Source of the DNA: Nothopassalora personata | Lineage: Eukaryota > Ascomycota > Dothideomycetes > Mycosphaerellales > Mycosphaerellaceae | Length of the DNA: 64,000 nucleotides | Direction of reading: 5' to 3' | Assembly: GCA_033816765.1 (NCBI GenBank) | Contig: CM066291.1 | Span: 5,934,428 to 5,998,427, forward strand | Part shown: in pieces, positions 25,057-35,946 of the stretch | How positions within the stretch are numbered: position 1 is the first letter of the stretch | Layout: every line of letters begins with the position of its first letter | Translations under genes and position numbers: made by a program | Notes under the pieces: generated by a model | Databases searched by the model: none | Told to the model about the DNA's origin: nothing | Seen by the model: only the letters and a program-made list of their open reading frames with translations

Positions 25057-25218
25057 TGTCAGGGGCGGGCCCCTGTTTCTTAGCATAGGCTGCGCCTATG
25101 CGTTCGGATTGCTTTCCGACACCTTTTCTTTGGATAGCGTATAACTTCCCCTTTCTTCTATATCAAACTTATTACAAACTTTATAGAACTTTAGTGTATA
25201 CGTCGTTCACCCGTAACA
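25057..25218 (+). repeat. Gypsy-1 5' LTR with serial palindromes
   Basis: 162 bp, TGTCAGG to CGTAACA. The first 90 bp hold three consecutive palindromes: AGGGGCGGGCCCCT, GCATAGGCTGCGCCTATGC and TCGGATTGCTTTCCGA. Unlike its surroundings it keeps CpA and TpG. Confidence 0.8.
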
Positions 25219-25364
25219 TTAAGTTCGATCCATTTGAATTAGCTAGGCACCTACTATTAAAGAGACGGGATACGTAATAACGTCGCCGGGTAGCGAGAAC
25301 CCTAGGACTAGTTCCCTAAATAAAAACTTCCAACTTATGCTTTAGTAACTGTACTAGCGATAGG

Positions 25365-28300
25365 AAGAGATGCAAGCCGAGTTAATTACAACGCGCGCCG
25401 CTTTAAAAGAATCAGAAGACGCTCGACGTTAGTTAACACCTATAGTCTCGCTACTAGTTTATAATGAGACGACTACTAGTAACCTAATAAGACAGTTACT
25501 ATAGACGCTAAACGCCGCCGCGCCCTCGTCGCGTACCGGAGAAGAACCGTCGGTTCCTAGAAGTTAGAACCTACCTTCCTAGGACGGTAAGGTAGAGACA
25601 TTCCGCGATTACTTCTTAAGGTTAAAGAACTCTTTTAGGGTGCGATCTGCCCTAAAACCGACGCTCTCTAAGGAGTATTACTAGGATGCGATTAATGATA
25701 CCTTACTAGCGAGAGAGCGTACTAGGATGCGGCACTTCTAGGATAAGGGAGACGGCGAACTTAGGAAGGACCCCGTTACTTTCTTTACGTAACTTAAGAA
25801 AGTCTTCGGTAGTAGTAACGAGCGCGCTAAGGCTCTAGAGTAGCTTACTAAGATTAAACATACGAACGGTTAACCTTAGTACAATTACTAGATAAAATTC
25901 GATAGACTCCTACTAAGCGCCGGCGGAGAGAACTAGAGCGACGACGTAAAGATTAGTTACTTACGCAACACCTTCTCGAACCCCGTTCGGATATATACGG
26001 CGGCTATGCCGAAGAAGGAGGACTACTACGAGTTTGCGGGGGAGGTCGAACGGATCATAACTAACCTGAAGGACACGGACCAGTTTAAAATAGCCTATAA
26101 GAGGTAGAAGGACAATAATAAGGACTCTAGTACGACCGCTATAGTTACTACCCGTTCTTTTACGAGAGCGGCTAGTAGCCAGGTTAATGCCGATAGTAAC
26201 ACTATTATAGTACTAACCCGGACAAGCGGAGGCCGCTCTAGAAGTCGTAGAGATCGGAAGGAGGATAAAGGGAGGTAGAGAGTAAAATAGGTAGACACCG
26301 CGGAGAGGGATCGTAGGCGCTAAGAATAGCTCTACTTCCGCTATAGAGCGAGCGGACATCGAGTAAAGGAATGCCCGTACGCCGCAGTAGTCAATCCCAC
26401 TAGGATTAATGCGGCCTCGGTTGCGCCGATCCTAGAAGACGACGGGTTTAAGTCGGATCCCGAAGGGATAGGAAAAGACTAGCTCCTAGTCGAAAGCTAG
26501 AACTAGGAGATAAAGAAGCACTAGTAAAGGGGTTGAACGCAGTTAAGAGTTCTATAAATAGGAATCTTATATATACTAACGTACTCCTAAACAAAAGTTA
26601 CGGAACGTTTACCCTTATCGATAAAGGATGCATATACTACGCTATAATTAACGGAGACCTAGCAAAAGGCCTCGGTCTTACGTATGTTAGTAACGAGAGC
26701 CGCAAGGCTATAGGGTTTACGAAGGCAATGCGGAACTCGATCGAAGGAGTAGTCGCCTTCCGTATAGAAACTACCGGGATCCACTAGGTGGTTTATGCTT
26801 ACGTCGTGCCTAATCTAGACTTCCCTATAATCCTAGGGAACCCGTAGAAGGCGCACAACTAGATCCGGACTACGCCTAAAAAGCGCCGGTACTACTATAG
26901 CTTAGTAAAGAAATAGGTACCCGAAGGACGTAACTACGAAGAACACGAGTCGGGTAAGCGTTTCGCTACGATTGCCGCGGTAACCGTAGAAGATATTAAG
27001 AAAGCCCTTAGTAAGAAGGAGCCGCCTACGCGAGAGGAACTTAAGAAGGGCTTACCTCTAGAACTTTAGGATATGTTACCACTGTTTTCTACTAGGGAAG
27101 CTAATAAACTAGCTCTATACCGTAGCGACCTTAACTATAAGATCGAGATATAGACGAAAGCCGACGGAAGCCCGGAACTATTGCCCTAGGGACCGCTCTA
27201 TAGTATGTCTAAAGACGAGCTACTTATCCTCCGGAAGTTACTAACGGAACTATAGCGTAAGGGTTACATTCGCCCTTCTACCTTAGAAGCGGCGGCTCCC
27301 GTCTTGTTCGTAAAGAAGCCCGGGGGAGGACTTAGGTTCTACTACAATTATAGAGTATTGAACTCGATTACTAAGTAGGACCGTTATCCGCTACTATTAA
27401 TCCCGGAAACTATTCGGAACCTAACGGGCGCTAGATAGATTACGAAGGTTAACGTTGTTACCGCATTCTATTACCTCCGGATAGCTCGAGGCGAAGAGTA
27501 TAAGACGGCTTTTCGAACTAGATTCGGTCTATAGGAGTAGCTAGTATGCCCGTTCGGTTTATCCGGGGCCCCTATAACATTCTAGCGGTATATTAACAGT
27601 TTATTACGGGACTACCTAGACGACTTTGCCTCGGCCGACGCGGACGACGTCGTTATTTACTCTAACGGAATAAAAGAGGACTATTTCTAGAAGGTTCGCA
27701 TCGTACTCTAGAAGCTTTAAGACGGAGGCCAATTCCTAGATCTAGGGAAGTGTAAGTTCGTATAGAAGAAGGTTAAGTACCTTAAGTTTATTATATATAC
27801 CGACGGAAGAGGAGTAGGACCCAACCCCGAGAAAGTAGTAGTAGTAAAGGACTAGAAGGCACTAGTTACTTAGAAGGAAGTACGGCGTTTCTTAGGCTTT
27901 GCGAACTACTACCGAATATTTATTCTAAACTATTTAAAGCTCGCCGAGGCCTTAACGTCGCTAACCGGCAAGAACAAGGTGTTTTCCTAGGGAGATCGTT
28001 AGGCTAATGCGTTTAAGGCCCTAAAGGATAAGTACTATAAAGCACTAGTTTTAGCCTACTAGAACCCGGAGCTCCCTACCTTTTTAGAGACGGACTATAG
28101 CTAGCGGCTTTGCGCTTAGAGGCGCCCTCCTATAAGAAAAGGACGGAGTCGTAAAACTAGTAGGATTCTACTCGAAGAAGCTTAATAAGGCTAAGATTAA
28201 CTACGACATTTACGATAAGGAGATGCTCGCGGTAGTGTCTTATCTTAAGCAATAGGCTCCTAAGTTAAAAACATATAGGCCCTTTATAATCTAGACGGAC

Positions 28301-28975
28301 TATAAGAACCTAGAATACTTTATAACGAAGAGATAGCTTTCCGAACGGTAGATCCGGTAGGTTAAGGAAGTTGCAAAATTCCAGTTTTTACTAGTATATA
28401 GGCCGGGCACCGAGGCGATTATACCGGACGCCCTTTCTCGAAGGGAGTAGGATACGCTTAGGTAGGACGACAAGTTATTACGGTATCGTAGGTTTCTTAA
28501 ACCGGACATTGTAAAGAATTAGCCGGGCTTAAAGGGGGGAAGCGAGGTAGTAGTAGACGCTAGCTCTACTATAAAGGTTTCGTTAGTACGAATCTTAGCT
28601 ACGTAGTTCGAAGGACTATCCGCCGTAGAAGAGGCGGATTCACCGGGCGCACTACTAGGACCCTTCTAAGACTAAGAGCTAAACGACCTCTAGGAAAGAA
28701 CTATCGAGAAGGACAGCACATTCTAAGCGGTATACCGCGCGATTAAGGCAGGAGCGCGTTCACTTCCTAGCGAGGTGAAACTTAAGGTGTAAGTAGGTAA
28801 CTATAGTATCGACCGTAACGGGTATCTTCGCTACCGCGGTAGGATTTAAGTGCCTAGAGCTCCTAGTTCTACGGAGTCCGACTACAAGGAGGTAGACATA
28901 GCGATCCTATAGAACGACACCCTTCGAACTAAGCTAATCTAATCCGTACACGATTTACCGGTATACGGCTACCCT
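25365..28975 (+). pseudogene. Gypsy-1 gag-pol fossil
   Basis: Gag is at about 25365-26500 and ends in a zinc knuckle relic near 26330-26375 (Y-F-R-Y-R-A-S-G-H-R-V-K-E-C, the Tyr being former Cys). The protease frame (26533-26787) is open and has LIDKGC where LIDSG is usual. Reverse transcriptase (about 27140-27800) shows [13 protein letters not shown] and the catalytic DADDVVIYS. RNase H follows to about 28500, where the 28300-28509 region is open on the opposite strand only by chance. Integrase is cut after the first zinc-ligand block. Stops are overwhelmingly TAG and TAA at Trp and Gln positions. Confidence 0.88.
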
Positions 28976-28980
28976 AGTAG

Positions 28981-29122
28981 GGAGTGTATCACGCCTTGGC
29001 TGAAGACGCAGGGGAGTTGTCCCGAGTGTCGGAAGGATTTCACGAAGCAGAAGGAACCGCCGAAGAAGCAGGAGGGTGATGATGAGGAGGAGGAGGAGGA
29101 GTATGATGATATGTATGCATGA
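28981..29122 (+). pseudogene. 3' end of a RING-finger protein gene
   Basis: The plus strand from 28982 encodes the second half of a RING domain, ECITPWLKTQGSCPECRKDF, with the Cys-x2-Cys zinc ligands and Pro before the last pair. A Lys/Pro-rich linker and an acidic tail (Asp-Asp-Glu6) follow, ending in TGA at 29120-29122. RING proteins are usually E3 ubiquitin ligases. Everything upstream has been replaced by Gypsy-1, so the start, the first zinc ligands and the promoter are gone. The remaining codons are normal, with intact CpA and TpG. Confidence 0.75.
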
Positions 29123-29348
29123 AGGATACGGGGAATGTGTATAGGATGGTAGCGAGGAGTCGGGCGAGGCTTGAGGCATTTGCAGAGGCATAGCGCATCG
29201 ATACCGCAGAGCATGGAAGAGCATAAGGATGAATGAGGTGAAGCAAGGCTTTGCGGATCGTGAATAAATGCAGGGACAGAGACATGGCCATTGCATTGCA
29301 TCACGACAAATCGCTCCACCGCTGCAGAACTCATCTCAAGACAGACTA

Positions 29349-30207
29349 CTACCTCGTAGGTATAAACCCCTCCGAGTCCTTCTCCTGCTGATCCCAGTCC
29401 TGCCTAAAAGCCGCGATCCCCGCCACAATCCCCGCCGCCATAAACAACACACTCACCACACTCCAAATCAGCCCCCAACACCTCGAACTCCCCCCATACC
29501 TCTTCGCAAAAACACTCGCATCCGAACTATTGACCTTCCGCAAAATCAAATCATCACAAATATCCCACACCGAATAAAGACTACTCATCACCCCAATGAA
29601 CAAGACCACAAACCTTAACGCCTCCGCATGATCAATGAACCAACACGCCACCAACAACCCCACAGCTGCCACGACCGTCCCGATCGTGAGCCAATCTTTG
29701 CGTGCCCACCAGAGAGTCAGGAGGAAGCAGACTCCCAGGACGATCGATGCGACTTTTAACGCGACGATGTTGAAGCCGCAGAACGTTAGGAGCGCGCCGA
29801 TGATGGAGGACCCGAGGTAGCCTGCGGGGAGGGTGATGGCTTGTTTCCCGCCGCGCATGTGGGTTACGCCGCCTTCGTGGGGGTCGAGGGAGATGGATTC
29901 GACTTTTCCCCCCGTCAACATTGCGGCGAAGGCGTGTCCGAATTCGTGGAAGGCGATGGTGAGCATCTATACGGAGCATTAGATGTGGACATGGTGCGTC
30001 GGGTGGGAGGCAACTCACTTTGAACGGCCACAATATCATGCGAACGTAAGGGACGTTCCATAGTATGGCTATTGCCACGACATAGATGATTATCACGCCT
30101 AGTGTTACGGCTTGGGTTTGATTGACGTTTAGGTTGCGTTTTATGAGGTGGTGGTCTATGTTTAGTGGGGAGAAGGGTGTGAAGTGACCGTCCTCTAGAG
30201 GTGCCAT
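29349..30207 (-). CDS. M50-type intramembrane zinc metalloprotease, two exons
   Basis: Exon 1 is 30207-30019 (63 codons, Met-Ala-Pro-Leu-Glu-Asp-Gly). A 52-bp intron follows, with donor GTGAGT (30018-30013) and acceptor TATAG ending at 29967. Exon 2 is 29966-29349 (205 codons plus stop); total 268 residues. The catalytic HEFGH is at residues 70-74, directly after the splice. Membrane segments are predicted at about 31-52, 111-133, 138-152, 155-175, 180-200 and 232-250. SVWDICDD near residue 195 may supply the third zinc ligand. This fits the fungal M50B-like family of multi-pass proteases, whose substrates are mostly unknown. The gene is intact, with normal codon use, and converges on the RING remnant. 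The 30207 start is chosen because it gives a compact N terminus; an in-frame ATG lies 51 bp upstream at 30258. Confidence 0.88.
29967..30018 (-). other. Intron of the M50 protease gene
   Basis: 52 bp, GTGAGT to TATAG with a CTAAT branch-like element, phase 0 on both sides. Removing it joins WPFK to MLTIAFHEFGH. Confidence 0.85.
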
Positions 30208-30258
30208 AGTCCTGAACGAATGTCGGTTGTTTAGTGTAAATGAAAGAAGGACGTCCAA

Positions 30259-31141
30259 GATGCGACATGTTTGATGTTGTCGTGGCTGGCCTTGTGACGC
30301 GCAACTTGAGGCGTGGCAGAAATGTGGAGGTGGAGGTGGCGGCGGGTTTTGGCTCAGCCCTGCCAGTTAATTTGAAATCGAAACTGTTGCAGACGGGTTC
30401 CTGCCAACCTTTTTCGAACTCTTGTATTCATCTTCCTTGGCATTAAGACCTGGATCTGTTGCAGTTCGTGTCGCATCTCTACTGCTGGAGATCGACGGCT
30501 GTTCTACTGGCCATCTAAACGAAGCAGTCGGAGGGCAACGCGTTCCAGTCCTCGTGGTCGCACAACGTCCTACACGATGCCTAATCGATTATGTTGAGAT
30601 ATCCTACAGATTGCCTGATGATATGCAGGCTACCAGCCTTAAGCATTCGACAAACGGCCAAGGCAGATGAACGAGGAGGCGCAAGAAGGTGTGCTCCATG
30701 CTACAGCTGGACGTGCAATGATGCCGAGGCCAGTGGACCAGGTGCTGTCCTGTGTGAAGATGTATTTTATTATTACCAAACATCACAGAAGTAGTCATAT
30801 TAGCGTACTGATATGCAGGCAGGTCGCGGGTAGTAACGAACTTCTCTCCTTGCGACATGTTTTCTGTACATTTACCCATTACGTGCTACGCCATATCATT
30901 TCCACCCTACTTAGATTTAGCAGTATATCACCCAGTCTGGGCGATAGGTAGTCACTGTATATATAAGTGGTATCGCTATACCTCTAACAGTCCACGATTA
31001 CAGCACCACGACCGACCCTAGCTCTAATCCAGGCTCAAGGAAGCTTGAGCCTAAAGCAAGAAGCACCCCACGCGACTCTCAGCCAGCTATCATAGCAGAA
31101 AGACAGGACTGATTACGAGAAGACATTGAAGACTTGGCCTC
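30259..31141. other. RIP-free intergenic DNA with a hairpin
   Basis: Normal base composition. Several overlapping frames of 67-94 codons on both strands have no recognisable domain and look accidental. A perfect inverted repeat, AGGCTCAAG - GAAG - CTTGAGCCT, lies near 31030-31051. The upstream part should contain the M50 promoter. Confidence 0.45.
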
Positions 31142-32400
31142 TTGACCACCACAGATGGCAGTAAAGGCTCTGGCTCTCCTGCATCTCAGCCGCTTTCCAA
31201 GCAAGACCTACATCGAGTCAAGGACGCATCCTACCCAGCAGCTTTCCTCCGTCCCTGCACGAAACAAGCTATCGAAGCCGCCAGACTTCGCGCTCGGGAC
31301 GGGAATAACATGCAGATAAGGCTTCAGAATCTACAGTACCCATACGGCATATACAAGAGCGGCATCGAACCTGAGCACGAGACTGAGTACAGTATACCGC
31401 AACTGCCCAGTTCATCAGTACCAACGCGCGGAACAAAATCGATATGGAGCCCAGCGACGGTGGGTCAAGGCCCTCATGTCCCCTGGCGAGAAGTACTGCG
31501 ATAACAGTACTTTCATCAGCGCCACGATAATGAGCGGCAGCGCGTTCCTACCAAGGGCTCTGTAGGGCAGAAACCATTATGCCTTTCGTGTCTTTAGCCT
31601 CTACGGGTACTATAGCATGAATATATCCACAGTGGTCAGCTAGCCTGTGCCGAGCTATCACGCTCGCAGTGTGCATTAGACCCTCACTTCCAACAACGAG
31701 CTTTATCCAGGAAGAGCAGCCACGCCTGGAGGATATCAGCAGCAGCCTCGAGAAGATTAAGCTTGGCGATGAGATCAATGCCACTCGTAAATGCGAGCAA
31801 GAAGCCACAATCTTCTCGAATAGCGTCCTTCCGCTAGTCGATCGGGCTCGGATCTTTCGAGGAGAAAGCGAGCATTAGACGATCGGTAAAGGCGATAATG
31901 TGGGCTCTTACTAGGACTGTATGGGCATAACCAACAAGATTGCCGATCTTCGAGCGAAATGTCCATGCATTACCTGCATTTGGTCCGAGCTAGCTCCTTT
32001 AAGCCTATCCGTGTCGCCTAGCCGAATCAAGTTCTTAATCCGCTCAAATTCAACATCGAGTCTGCTGCAGGATGGCGAGGCATAACACCAGCCGGAGAGG
32101 ATACGAAGATACAGTACCGCCGAGGAGCGTCTCTACTAGGTGCCGAAACATCGAGAAGGCGGTGTGGGAATGCGCATGAAGCCAGATTAGATTTTCGAGA
32201 CAAACATGGCGCGAGACAGAATAGCGAAGGCAGTGGAGCCACCACCATACTATCTCGAAACAGCGGATCAATGTCGGTGTAGCAAAAATCCTCCAGTCAG
32301 ATGGCCTTAGCGCGAGACAATTTACCCCTACTAGCGTAAAACCTTCGACTAACTGTATACATTGATATATGTGCAACAAAAGCAGGTGGCTATACAACTG
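31142..32400 (+). pseudogene. Lightly degraded coding-like region, unknown product
   Basis: The first 120 codons (31142-31504) and 31669-31878 are open. Beyond that a plus-strand frame continues to about 32400 with scattered TAG/TAA codons at positions that could once have been CAG, CAA or TGG. CpA and TpG are still common, so mutation is light. Composition is hydrophilic with Cys pairs near 31960-31980. I recognise no domain. A short block (about 32205-32265) recurs in diverged form at 32990-33050. Confidence 0.35.
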
Positions 32401-33050
32401 TAGGTAGCTGTCAGAGAAAGACAGGAGTGCATCTAGTCGTCGTCGGGCAAGAATACACGTACGAGGCCGGGTATCCTGCTTACAGTATTCGAATAGACTA
32501 CCTTCGCGTACTTTGTCATCGTTGTATCGTTGTCGTCGGCGTAGTCTCGAGAGGGCGGAGCTCCTTCTATCGCGGAGTATATGTAGGAGACACCTTTGTA
32601 GACCCTCGTATGCCTACCAGCAGTCTTTTAAACGCTATAGGCGTAGAAATATCGAGAAATTTAGAGTGTCGAGTCGTAGAGTCCCAAGTCGGCAGTTTAG
32701 AAAGCCCTTGCTTGCGTATAACAATATTTACGACAACCGTTAATTACTATAGCATATTGTACAACTGGTCCGTAAGTCTCACACGGCCTTGTCTATTAGA
32801 ACAGCTCCCGTATACGAGCTATACAAGGTAGTGATCTATATACCCGTAGACATCGATGTATATAATTACTGTAGTCGAAGGTTCTACGCTAGTAGGGGTA
32901 AATGTAATTCTTGCCATAGCCTGTAGCAGAGCTACCACTAGACGTTGTACCAGACTAATATAGGTATTGTACAAATCTTTAGCGACATAAATGTAGTGCG
33001 AGACGGAATGGCGGAGGTACTCGAGCCACTACTAGACCATTACGATCTAC
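32205..33050 (+). repeat. Diverged duplicated block within the island
   Basis: About 60 bp near 32205-32265 and 32990-33050 align with many differences. In one frame both encode N-x-x-R-D-x-x-A-x-x-x-E-P, so it may be a relic of duplicated coding sequence. Confidence 0.45.
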
Positions 33051-33060
33051 ATTGCCCTAA
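32427..33060. other. Transitional DNA without a supported gene
   Basis: Partly depleted of CpA/TpG. A 134-codon plus-strand frame (32427-32831) is open but shows no domain, signal peptide or repeat that I can recognise. Confidence 0.35.
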
Positions 33061-33323
33061 TATCGGTTGTGGCATTCCTTACTATCACACAGGTATATAA
33101 TCAAGCTTAGCAGCTCACTCAAGCACTTTCTTCAGCCCATTGCAAATTGTCCGATTGCCCAAAAGAATCTTACTACTGGCAACTACCAACGAGCCAGATT
33201 GGAGCGACATTTCTGCCCTACCGTGAACGGCAATCATTTCCGCCTCGAAGAGCTACACAGTATCCCACGCCACACAATTCAGCAATTTTCCACTATACAA
33301 CCCTACGATCTCCGATCTACAAG

Positions 33324-33620
33324 ATGCATCCTTCCCCGCTCGTACAAGTGCTTCTGCTAGGGCTTAGTCCAGTAGTTCACTCTTACTGTGGCCAAATCTC
33401 CACGCCCACTCCAGGTTGCCCAGCCTCGGTCGTGAAAACTCTTCAAGGAGACTGCGACTATGTAAAAGGAACTGCCACAGCTTGTGACTGGAATGAAAAC
33501 GGGTCATCGATCTGGTGCAACTATGTCTCATCAGGGCTACATTCATACACAGTGGGCAATCGGAAGGTAGATATCTTTTCGAACACGAACTACTGCGTGA
33601 GTAATTCTCAGGAAGAATAA
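33324..33620 (+). CDS. Small secreted cysteine-rich protein
   Basis: 98 codons from the ATG at 33324. Residues 1-20 look like a signal peptide: short N-region, hydrophobic VQVLLLGL core, and a small residue at Ser20 before Tyr-Cys. The mature part of about 78 residues has six cysteines (22, 32, 44, 54, 65, 91), enough for three disulfides, and no membrane segment. A longer frame opens upstream at 33147, but the signal peptide favours the internal start. Small size, secretion and even cysteine number in a subtelomeric, transposon-rich setting are typical of candidate effector proteins of plant-associated fungi; that role is inference. A GTGAGT at 33599 could be a splice donor leading into 33661-33870, so the annotated C terminus may be shortened. 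I do not recognise a family. Confidence 0.65.
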   Translation: MHPSPLVQVLLLGLSPVVHSYCGQISTPTPGCPASVVKTLQGDCDYVKGTATACDWNENGSSIWCNYVSSGLHSYTVGNRKVDIFSNTNYCVSNSQEE

Positions 33621-33660
33621 ATTCTATAAAATGCTAATTCGAACTAGTCGTGAGCTATAG

Positions 33661-33870
33661 CTCCCTTGGATCCATATTCTATCGCGATCTGGGCCCTTCA
33701 GCTAGCGACAAAAAAGGACAGCAATGGACGAGCATAAAAGAGAGCGACATCCACGGCCCCTACGACTAGGCTGATGCTAGCGGCTACGATAACGATTGAA
33801 AATACTACCGATGGGCGACTGAAACCAGCTTACGGAGCACATGTACATACGTGGACTAGTACCTAATTTA
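33661..33870 (+). pseudogene. Possible degraded 3' exon of the secreted protein gene
   Basis: Downstream of the 98-codon ORF a frame starting near 33664 looks coding (Gly-, Ser-, Asp- and Tyr-rich, ending near a Cys) but is broken by a TAG and a TGA. A TGCTAAT branch-like element (about 33631) and a TATAG acceptor (33660) precede it. The frame does not join in phase with the visible donor, so this is tentative. It lies at the edge of the RIP-affected DNA. Confidence 0.3.
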
Positions 33871-33949
33871 GCAAACCGGGAGCGGTAAATAAGTAGTTAT
33901 GTAATCTTATGTTTTAGTACGTAAAGAATGGAAACTATACTTTAGTATT

Positions 33950-35890
33950 AGTAGCTACTAGTACCTTTATATACGTCTATATCGTAGATTACTACGTTAG
34001 TATTAGTATAATGCGCCGCTATTATAGTAGTCCTTAGGCGTCTATTACGCTATTACTATAGGTAGTACGGATAGTACTAGTCTATACCTTATTAGTAGAT
34101 AGCTATAGTACGGTACGTAGATCTATACTCTTTTCGACTATATTTAGTAGCTATAAAAAGTGTTTATACTTCTAAGGCGTTAGTAGCTTAGTAAGTCTAT
34201 CTATAGGTATATTATTAGTATTAAGATACTAGATCTTAATATCTCCTCGTTAGTCCCTTTAGCGGAGCTAGTAATAGTAGATATTAATATAGCGGAGCTT
34301 AGTATTAAGCTTCTAGCCGTATTAGTTAATAAGTCTAATAGTCTATATATTATTATAATATAGATAGGTACGCTATTTAAACTAAAGATGAATCTTAGCG
34401 AAGATTCTATCCTATTATATAACTTTAGATGCCACTTATAAGAATCCTAGTAGCTCTACTTCGGCTATGGACTTAGTAATCGTAACTTACTTAGTTACTT
34501 TCTAGTCTATTAGTCTATAGAAGAGCATAAATACCTATCTAGATAAGCTAGTCCTATCTATATTTATCCTACATGACGCGTCTAAGGCTCTAAAGAATTT
34601 ATAGTATTAACTAAGGTACTTAGGTTAACTATATAGGCTAGTAATATACTTACTAGCGCTATATATAAGGTATAGGTCTTAGTCTCTAGGAGGTATTGTA
34701 GGTACTAATCTATAAGCTTAAGGTAGATCTTAGTTAGCTTAGTTAGATACTACGAGAGTATAGATAAGGCGAAGGTAATATTAGGACGAGTATATATAGT
34801 AGCGAAGTTAAGGGATCTAATGCGCTATTAGTACGTAAGTATAGATATTACTATTAGTATATAATTCTCTAGTACTTACTAATCCGTTAATTAGTCTACT
34901 AGTACTATTATCTTACGTGCTTTAGTAGATATACTAAATTTAGTAGCTCTCGGTATAGTCCTCTTAAGATAGCTATAATAATCTCTTTTACCTATCTTAT
35001 ATTACCTTAATGCCTAGGAACTAGGATAGGTTACCGAGCTTATACATCTTATATGTAGTAAGTAGCGTCTATTTAATACTAGTGGTATAGGCCTTATACT
35101 TATAATAATAGAGTATAACTAGGTTATCTACGTAGAAGAAAAACATAACTTTATTATTATAGTAGATACATTTAGAGTCTAAGAGGGGACCTAGTCCTAG
35201 GGATACTAGTATATTAGTAAGGGAGTTATACTATAGTAAAGGAGACTCCTTTAATCTATATAGGGCCTTAACTAGTTTAAGTACATGTCTATTACTAGGG
35301 TAGTTAATACTAGTAGGCGGCTAAAGGTATATAGTATATAGTAGATCTAAATTTAGGAAGGTATTTACTATTTTAAATTACTTAGCTTCTAGACTAAAGC
35401 TCGTAGCTATAGTATAGTAGAGGCGAAACATACTTACTAGTAGTATAGTAGCGTATATATCTAAATAGGTACCTTATAGATCTCCTCTTACGTATAACTG
35501 TTCTTTATAGCTCTTTAGTATACCGTACTTATCTAGCTTATATTTATAGACCTACTTAAGAGGTAGTACTAGCTATAGATCCTTGTCTTTAGCATTATCC
35601 TCTATCTCTTACTTAGTTACCTATTTAAAGGTACTAGTAGATATAAAAGGCAAGCCCTAGTGTCTTAGTACTAGCTACGCCTATATACTAGACTAGTCTC
35701 CGGTTACTTTACTTTAGGCTACGCCTAACTATTAGGTTTAGTATAACCTAATAATATTACAAGTTAAGAAGATAAGCTTAATTAGGTTTATTCTCGGGCT
35801 AATAAGAAGTCGAGGGAGAGTAATAAAGTAGTAGTTATCTTAGTCTTATAAAGACTTAAGAAATAGTATAGTAGAGGTTAGGTTTTAGTA
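33950..35890 (-). mobile_element. Copia-3 relic, heavily RIP-degraded
   Basis: The minus strand retains a reverse transcriptase core with the catalytic FFFYVDNLVILYY (near 35150) and surrounding RVT_2-like segments to about 35700. RNase H would lie to the left. TAG and TAG-like triplets are extremely frequent. No LTR pair was found. It borders the gene island on one side and the Copia-1 fragment on the other. Confidence 0.65.
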
Positions 35891-35946
35891 TATTCTAAAT
35901 AGTAATATTAAATAGTAAGTTAAACGTATTGAAACTATAAGGGATA

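Larger units (their letters stand above)
25057..28980 (+). mobile_element. Gypsy-1 LTR retrotransposon, RIP-inactivated, 3' truncated
   Basis: A Ty3/Gypsy element with a 162-bp 5' LTR, Gag, protease, reverse transcriptase, RNase H and only the start of integrase. It inserted into Copia-2. The 3' end stops at about 28980, inside the integrase zinc-binding HHCC region (HDLPVYGYP), at the border of the gene island. No 3' LTR is present on this side of the break. Confidence 0.9.

Noticed and set aside
28955..29334. Three overlapping minus-strand frames of 83-121 codons
   Set aside because: They are antisense to the RING-finger 3' end and its flank; the plus strand shows the conserved Cys-x2-Cys zinc ligands.
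29268..30023. Plus-strand frames of 60-116 codons
   Set aside because: Shadows of the M50 protease gene, whose HEFGH motif, membrane segments and splice sites are on the minus strand.
29632..30304. Minus-strand frames of 208 and 129 codons
   Set aside because: The first is exon 1 of the protease read through its intron; the second is out of frame with it.
32427..32831. 134-codon plus-strand frame as a gene
   Set aside because: No recognisable domain, partial RIP composition and no splice or promoter support.
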